Source: Watersipora subatra (lineage: Eukaryota; Bryozoa; Gymnolaemata; Cheilostomatida; Watersiporidae). Taken from it: a stretch of DNA of 64,000 bases. The stretch is from contig NC_088714.1 of assembly GCF_963576615.1 (NCBI RefSeq), positions 47,959,772-48,023,771 of the forward strand. The letters run 5' to 3'. The notes under the pieces were generated by a model. It did no database searches. It saw only the letters and a list, made by a program, of their open reading frames with translations, and was not told the origin of the DNA. Made by a program: the position numbers and the translations under genes. This document shows, one piece after another, positions 57,905 to 64,000 of the stretch (position 1 is the stretch's first letter; the number at the start of each line of letters is the position of its first letter).

Positions 57905-58105
57905 ATGATTGCAAGGGTGGTAGATGTCATTCTTAGAAGATCACCAATCATTCAGGGAGGTCTGGAAATTGAGGTTGAAGTGACCGCAGCTACTTACGAG
58001 AAGAATATATCTGTTTTTAAAAAAGGAACAAAAACGCCTTTACGAGCACAAATCTTTGGCCAACCGGCAGAACTTTGCAATAGTAAACCACGAGGAGAGT
58101 TCTGA
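57905..58105 (+). CDS. Small hypothetical ORF in the 57460-59262 element
   Basis: 66 codons from ATG 57905 (MIARVVDVILRRSPIIQGGL). Upstream lies a good intron: donor GCG/GTAAGT at 57752, acceptor TTTGTTTTAG before 57868, so a 5' untranslated exon of about 150 bp may precede it. Downstream in another frame is a second 66-codon ORF (58056-58256, Ser/Thr/Asp-rich), and AATAAA stands at 58378. A frameshift between the two ORFs, or a missed intron, could make one longer protein. Function unknown to me. Confidence 0.4.
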   Translation: MIARVVDVILRRSPIIQGGLEIEVEVTAATYEKNISVFKKGTKTPLRAQIFGQPAELCNSKPRGEF

Positions 58106-58521
58106 TGATAACTTCCTTACCAGCCATGTAGTAGCGAGAGAATCGCCTTCAACACCTACCCAAGACCGTGACAGCGACAGATCTGCTATTAGTAAAATAA
58201 CTAGTCAGAAAGCACCATTACACGCTAGTATTCACATATCAAGAGTGCCGGTTTAATTTTATTGCCAGACAACCGCCATATGGACTAAACTGTTTATATT
58301 TACTCCATTCATCGTTTGTAAAATTTTATTTGTATTTGAAATATTTTATTTGTACACTCAAGTTTGTAATAAATTATAATATATCTATATATGAAATAAA
58401 ATATATAATTTAATCATGTTTGCTACAGCGATATCAAGGAGTTGTTGTCGATGAAGGGGTCTAGGTTGACTGGTTGCCTCTCTGCCAATATTCCTGCCTT
58501 GATGAATATTACTACTTGTCT

Positions 58522-58835
58522 CTAGTTTTCGTAATCGGAGTAGGTTGTTTCATTCTCAATCTGCAGTAAACACAAAAAAGAAAAAATATTAACGAGTGTT
58601 GAGGAAGTACAAAAACAATAGCTGAAGTATTTGATGAAAGCGATCAGTTTTTAAACAAAAGAATTAACTAATGCAGTTGATTATGGAAAAACGTATCTGC
58701 ACTGCAAATCAAATACATACCATAATGTCCAGATCATGATCGTCCTTGACTTCGGTATTAGAGATTGATGAAGTTGATTCTAATGTAGAAAGACTAGGAG
58801 AGCTCTTTTGCTATGCTGAAGCCATGCCGAATAGC
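58522..58835 (-). CDS. Putative two-exon 3' coding end, minus strand, in same element
   Basis: The exon ending at 58721 (open after an in-frame TAG; STLESTSSISNTEVKDDHDL then DIM) meets donor GTATGT; acceptor TTTACTGCAG precedes 58560, coding IENETTYSDYEN and TAG at 58522. Acidic/Ser-rich C-terminus with no known domain. The start is not found. Confidence 0.3.
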
Positions 58836-59539
58836 TTATAAAAACTGAATAATTTTGTAAAGTTTGACGCAATGGCAATAAAGCTCAAAGCCTGGCGATG
58901 ATTTTAAAGAAGTTTTGGAACTCGGCTACGTTTAGCACTTCTGCCTCGCGGCTATTTTCGCGATGACGCCATTCTGCATATCTTGTGACAACCTTGAATA
59001 ATTTTGTAAATAAATGTGATGCATTGCCAATAGTGCTAGCTCAAAGAACAGGCAATGATTTTAAAAATGTTTTGGAACTCAATTACGTTTAGTATTTACA
59101 TTAAAAACTAGGCTAGTGACTAGTTTTTAATTTGATGCAGTTGTTATTCTCTCTTGTGATTAAAAATAGAACTAATTATTCACTGAATTTAATAATTCGC
59201 GGCATTGACTGTTCGCGAAATCGCGAATTTTTATGACCAACGAATATTTTCATCCTGTAGGGTAATTGCTTTAGCACAAGAGCAGACAACTCTTCATATC
59301 TCACAGTAGTGTCTGATAGTTGTTCTCGAGACACACACAGATATACAGTATGTATACTGTCTATATTTATATATACTGTAATATATATATATTGCATATA
59401 CACTATATTGTATATACATGTGTATATATATATACTGATGCAGAAGAAGGTTGCAGTTCACTAGAAGAGAGTGCTCAATATTAAAATAGAGCATTTATAT
59501 AAAATATATTAAGAACTAAAAACTTTTAAAACTGTTTAA

Positions 59540-60415
59540 AGGTGGACTTGCAACAAAATTCTCATTACAGTTATTTGGCATCAAAAGATTCACCATGTCT
59601 TACTCTGTTGTGTTGTAGGTGCCAAATATGTGGAAATGTGATTACAAGCTCTTAAAAACTCAAAAACGAAAAGCCGCCGTAGATTGGAATCTCTTTATTT
59701 CTCTGACGTAGTCATGATAGTTTGGTTATTGTCTTGTCACGTGATGTTCTCACGTGAATTTAAAGGTCAATAAAAATCTCAATATAAACTTATCGTAGCA
59801 CTAGTTTATGACAAAAACTTCGGGTTTTACCGAAGACCCCGTATCAAATATAGATGCTCGCTACTTTACAGTTTTGTTTCAGCTTGAACTAATTGTCAAG
59901 TCGTAATCTGATCATGTGACACAATACTTTGAAAATAATTTTTGCAGCACTTTTCGATTATCACAGGTGACCAACAGGCTCGTCATGATTATCAGACAAT
60001 GATATGCACTCCTTCGAGCTAAGGTTAAAAAGTTTAACGAATTTTTACGGTAAGTTATAAGATATCAGCGCTAAAAGTGACAGCATTACAATGACGATAA
60101 AATAGACGCGTAAGAACAATAGACATGGTTTTATTGAATGCGTGAAGTATATTTGTGAAAATATTTCGACGAATAAGGTTGCATGAAAGTGTAAACAGAA
60201 ACCATCTACCACAACTACGTCACATTTGAGCCGTTTTGGAAAGAGAATCCAAACTACGGCGGTCTTGTGTGGCTGCGATTAACTGTTCGTTTTTGAGCTT
60301 TTAAGAGCTTGTAATCACATTTCCACATATTTGGCACCTACAACACAACAGAGTAAGACATGGTAATCTTTTGATACCAAATAACTGTAATGTGAATTTT
60401 GTTGCAAGTCAACCT
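59540..60415. mobile_element. TTAA-type (piggyBac-like) MITE, copy C
   Basis: 876 bp with intact TTAA on both sides (59536-59539 and 60416-60419). Starts AGGTGGACTTGCAACAAAAT and ends GTTGCAAGTCAACCT. Highly similar to copies A and B, with the same internal order. The best-preserved copy for defining the family. Confidence 0.88.
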
Positions 60416-60425
60416 TTAAACGTTT

Positions 60426-61662
60426 AAAAGACCCTTCTATATAGTGATCATGAAGCATGGGGGAAATCAGGACATGCAGACTGCTTCGATGTGGCTATGG
60501 GTTCCTATGATGGAGCAGAAATATGTGAACTGGTTGGCTGCTTTATGCTACATCAGATAACCAGATCACAAAAAAGACGTTTGGATTATACCGAGATGAT
60601 GGACTTGGCGTAGTGAGAGCAACTCCTAAACAAACTGAGAAGCTCAAGAAAAATCTGTGCAAATTATTCCGTCGATATGGGCTGAAAATAGCTGTAGACG
60701 CAAATAAAAGCACCATTGACTTTTTGGATATATCCTTAGATCTACAGAATGAATTATATAGACCCTTCAGCAAGCCCAATAATATGCCTAGATACGTGCA
60801 CACAAGATCTAACCACTCACCCTCCATCTTCAAAAACATTCCAGCATCAGTCAACTTGCGCCTCTCCACAATATCATCCAATCAAGATATATTTAGACAA
60901 AATACGAAAGAACACCAAGAAGCCTTTAATAGCAGTGGTTACCATCATAAATTGACATTTAGTGAGAATGCAACAGCACATAACACCCAAACCAAACGCA
61001 GGAGAAATATACTTTGGTATAACCCCCCTTTCTCTAAAAATGTTGCCACCAACATAGGAAAGCTTCTCTTCAGAGCTCTGACTGAAGAATTTCCCAAAGA
61101 TCACAAGCTTTATTTGATATTTCATAGAAACAATGTAAAACTTAGCTATAGCTGCATGAAGAATATTGGACAGATTATTGCGAATAACAACGAAGCGCAG
61201 CTATCAATCGAAAAGCCAACAGCAACATGCAACTGTCGAGACAAAGATACATGTCCACTGCCAAATGCATGCACGTCCAGTTCTGTCATCTATCAGGCTA
61301 CAGTTATGACCAATGAACCTGATGCTGCCAAACAAACATATGTTGGCCTAACAGAGGGCCCATTCAAGAAAAGATACTACAACCATCGTAGCAGCTTCAA
61401 CAATCCATCAAAACGAACATCAACAGAGCTAAGTAGTTATATATGGCAGCTTAAAGATTGGTCCATCCAGTACGACATCAAGTCGAGAGTATTGAAGAAA
61501 GCGAGTAGTTACAATAAGACCAGTAAACGCTGTAATTTGTGCATTTGGGAGAAGTACTTCATTCTATACAAACCTGAGCTTGCAAGTTTAAACTCACGAA
61601 ACGAGCTTGTGTCAAAGTGCAGGCATTCCAATAAGCACTTGATTTGCAATGCTGTGACATGA
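60426..61662 (+). pseudogene. Penelope-like element: RT C-terminus and GIY-YIG nuclease, 5'-truncated
   Basis: 60426-60550 encodes RT pieces (CFDVAMGSYDGAEICELVGC). A frameshift near 60550 leads to GLYRDDGLGVV, the catalytic motif, then a 350-codon open frame to TGA 61660-61662. Its residues 206-220 hold four Cys (CNCRDKDTCPLPNAC), 243-249 YVGLTEG (the GIY-YIG half), Arg254, His258 and Glu272 (STELSSYIW), and a C-terminal NSRNELVSKCRHSNKHL block typical of Penelope/Neptune proteins. The N-terminal RT half is missing. A 37-bp sequence at 61808-61845 recurs inverted at 59498-59534. Confidence 0.88.
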
Positions 61663-61672
61663 ACAAATTAAA

Positions 61673-64000
61673 TTGTTGTATTATATATACATGTAGCTGG
61701 CTTTAATCTTTAGGCTACTTTATGTGTTTTTGCATAGTCACATGAGCTTCAGATCAGTTTAGTTTTACCTGATGAACGGTAACAACCATGAAATTTTAAG
61801 TAGTAAACAGTTTTAAAAGTTTTCAGTTCTTAATATATTATATATATATATAACTTTATTGGCAATAATTTCATTTCAGACAAATGTTTTCCAAATTATG
61901 TGAAACAACAGTCATAATTTAACAGAAAAAAGGGCAGCAGTTAGTCAGTCCAAACCAATGAATGGTTTTATGTATAATGTTTAAATACTTTTTCTGTTAA
62001 GAGTTCAAATATCAGGTGGAACATTGTTGAAGGAGCTGGTGATAATATTTTCAAAATAATTATTAGAGGTTGTATATAATTGGTTCATATCACGTAACCT
62101 GCAATGAGTAGACACCTGTAATTGTTACGTAAAAGCTACTTAGGTGTGTATTTGCCCAAATAAATAATTTGTACAATTATTATGTGAGCAGATGTATGGA
62201 ATACTCTGAACATGTACCTGCAGTGATACTAAAAATACTCCAACAGATTTTGTCACGTGTCCGCTACAATCCGTAAGAACGCCATCTTGTTCATCTTCCT
62301 CGGTCTGCTAATTGCGTAAAGTTCCATTCCAGGATGTTCTAATCCTGTCAACGCTTGATTTAACTGCTGCCTCTGCTAAGATTTTTCTACAGTTATATCA
62401 CAAAATATTAAGAAAGCGTGATGTTTCCAATGTTTTACTTTTATAATATAATATTTCAATAAGTAACAATAATATGAATACTGCGCACTAAATAAACAAA
62501 AATCATGTTGAAAGGACAGTGTTCTAAATAATAAGAAAGTTTTTGGCTGTAATTGTATTTGTAATAGGCGCATATTTGAGGTGCTTTCGAATTATCTACG
62601 CTTATGGCGACACGATGAGGGTACACCCAAGGCATTCACATTCCAATTGTGTACTTTTTGAATATTTTTTAAATAGTTGATCGTGTTTTGCTTTGGTCGA
62701 AGTGTGTGGCAGCCAAATCGATTATGGTCTGTTGGCAGCGAATAAACGCAAATGAGCTGATGTAGCATTTAACATATCGCTGAAAGTGGTAGGAGACAAT
62801 GACTCCAAGTTTAAGGAGTCACCTAGCTCTAGATGACTGCTTATCTCATACTCTCATTCTTCGATAGATATCTTTAAAAGGCTGGTTAACACTATACCGC
62901 CGCAAGTCAGCGTTAATACCACAATACTTTGGTGATCGACAGTGATAACAACGCAACGTTCCACTTACAAAAACATCTGTGTTTACATCAGTGAATAGTC
63001 CATGGCATAGCGTTCTCATAATATAATGCTGTCGCGGAGACAATGAAATACTAGTCCAGCAGCAATTGTCATGAAAGGAATATCGATCAAGTGATTCGCG
63101 ACATCCAATCACCATCGCTGAAGTGGTGAAAATTGCACAAGCTGTTGTGGATGCTCGGTAAACTATCGGGTAAAGTTTGAAAGCCACAATCTTTCCTGAC
63201 GCTTGCCTCATGATGCCATCGGTTTACAGTACATATAGTCAGTGAATAATCGCCGAGAGAACAACTCCGACATAAAGTGATAGTGTTAACAGCCCTGAGG
63301 ATATGGCGTGACAATGCGAAAACACTGTTTGTTGCTGTCACGTGATTCAGTGAAAATCACTGCATTTTCAGACAAGCTTTAGTCATGTGATTTGTAGCTA
63401 GAAGCTCCAGTTTCTAAAGCGGGCTGGTGCATGTTGACCTGCCAAGCTGCTTTTTTGACCTCTAATTAGTAAAGCTGACCAGGTGCAAGCGAGGATTATG
63501 TATTTAAATAGCATCTGGAAGTGAATTAGTGGTAATTGGATTAGTCTGCTTATAGGGAAATTCATTTGCACTCTGGTAGTTTGTGGCGTTCATCATAGTG
63601 ACATACTTTGAGGTGCTTTTACACAGGGCAATTGTTGGAATTGTTTCCACCCTGACAAAGCCTGTTAGGGGTAAAATGATAAATGGTGGAAAAACGGTTT
63701 TGTTTCAGTCGCTGATACAAGATAGGTGAAATGCTGTATACTATGTATGTCTGTTTTGTTTTCTGTTTTTCGAATTGACCAATCATATCTCGCAATGTTA
63801 ATAGCATCAAAAATGTGAGCAAATGGAATGTATATCAATATCTCATTGGCTAAAAAGGTGACCCATTTTGTATAGTCAGAGTATGAGTTGGTTTGTTGTT
63901 CAGCCTTTACAAAAACGTATTTTAAGGCATTTTTGTAAAGACTAAAAGCCATATCAATTCCAACTGCCACAGTGGAAACACAACTCCGACAGGTCATCCC
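61673..64000. other. No gene recognised
   Basis: Apart from the inverted-repeat arm at about 61808-61845 and a small hairpin (CTTTACAAAAAC...TTTTTGTAAAG, about 63904-63940), this stretch shows only unsupported ORFs (for example 62846-63211 and 63665-63997, minus). No domain, splice pattern or repeat family was recognised. Confidence 0.55.

Larger units (their letters stand above)
57460..59262. mobile_element. 1.8-kb TA-flanked element with TTCGCG ends and gene-like content
   Basis: Ends CCCTACAGGATGAATTTATT and, on the other strand, CCCTACAGGATGAAAATATT, with TA at 57458-57459 and 59263-59264. ATTCGCG/TTCGCGA motifs cluster in both ends. The left part looks like a CpG-containing promoter (GCATGCGCACACCGCGTGTT). 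Inside are a plus-strand spliced unit (57600-58383) and a minus-strand exon pair (58522-58835). A block of about 105 bp is duplicated (58836-58940 and 58985-59090). The superfamily is not recognised; the end design resembles 23822-25067. Confidence 0.75.

Noticed and set aside
60543..60881. Minus-strand ORF over the Penelope-like element
   Set aside because: Antisense to the RT/GIY-YIG coding strand; no domain.
62846..63211. Minus-strand ORF of 121 codons
   Set aside because: No recognisable domain, splice context or neighbour support; compatible with chance in this composition.
63665..63997. Minus-strand ORF of 110 codons near the window edge
   Set aside because: No recognised motif; overlaps another ORF in a different frame. 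It could be part of an exon continuing past the window, but nothing supports that here.

Overview
Eukaryotic, metazoan nuclear DNA: AT-rich, intron-rich and crowded with transposable elements. Two host genes can be rebuilt exon by exon with GT-AG introns and consistent reading phase. The mix of elements (Gypsy LTR elements, a Penelope-like element with a GIY-YIG nuclease, hAT, pogo-like and TTAA-target elements, tRNA-derived repeats) suits a marine invertebrate, possibly a lophotrochozoan. That placement is inference; I cannot name the species.

Layout. (1) 1-14773, minus strand: the first 12 coding exons (509 codons) of DHTKD1, the mitochondrial 2-oxoadipate dehydrogenase E1 component. The remaining exons lie left of the window. 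Its introns hold a 2 kb long-inverted-repeat transposon (4911-6957) with smaller elements nested inside it, tRNA-derived repeats and several minisatellites. (2) 14774-19056: no gene recognised. (3) 19057-45154, a transposon graveyard: a Gypsy element with 190-bp LTRs (19057-23517); a dispersed repeat carrying two DNA transposons, one with a third inside it (about 23640-26328), whose empty copy lies at about 35036-35396; a second Gypsy element with about 400-bp LTRs (26602-31534); two decayed Gypsy remnants; a complete-ended hAT element (39563-44143) holding two abutting TTAA-type MITEs; and a hAT MITE (44789-45154). (4) 45433-54980, plus strand: a complete PRORP (protein-only mitochondrial RNase P nuclease, MRPP3), 8 coding exons and 629 codons, with a 24-bp minisatellite, a 51-bp minisatellite and a MITE in its introns. 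(5) 55380-64000: CT-rich tract, tRNA-derived repeat, an unusual 1.8 kb TA-flanked element with internal gene-like structure (57460-59262), a third TTAA MITE (59540-60415) and a Penelope-like element (about 60426-61662); then nothing recognisable.

The two host genes are divergently oriented and about 30 kb apart. Both encode mitochondrial matrix enzymes with readable N-terminal presequences, but they work in unrelated pathways (lysine/tryptophan catabolism and mitochondrial tRNA 5' processing). The most unusual material is among the mobile elements: a 43-64 bp foldback unit with 7-bp target duplications, a transposon 13 bp from a DHTKD1 splice donor, insertions proved by empty copies inside the same window, and the 57460-59262 element with two convergent spliced gene-like units.
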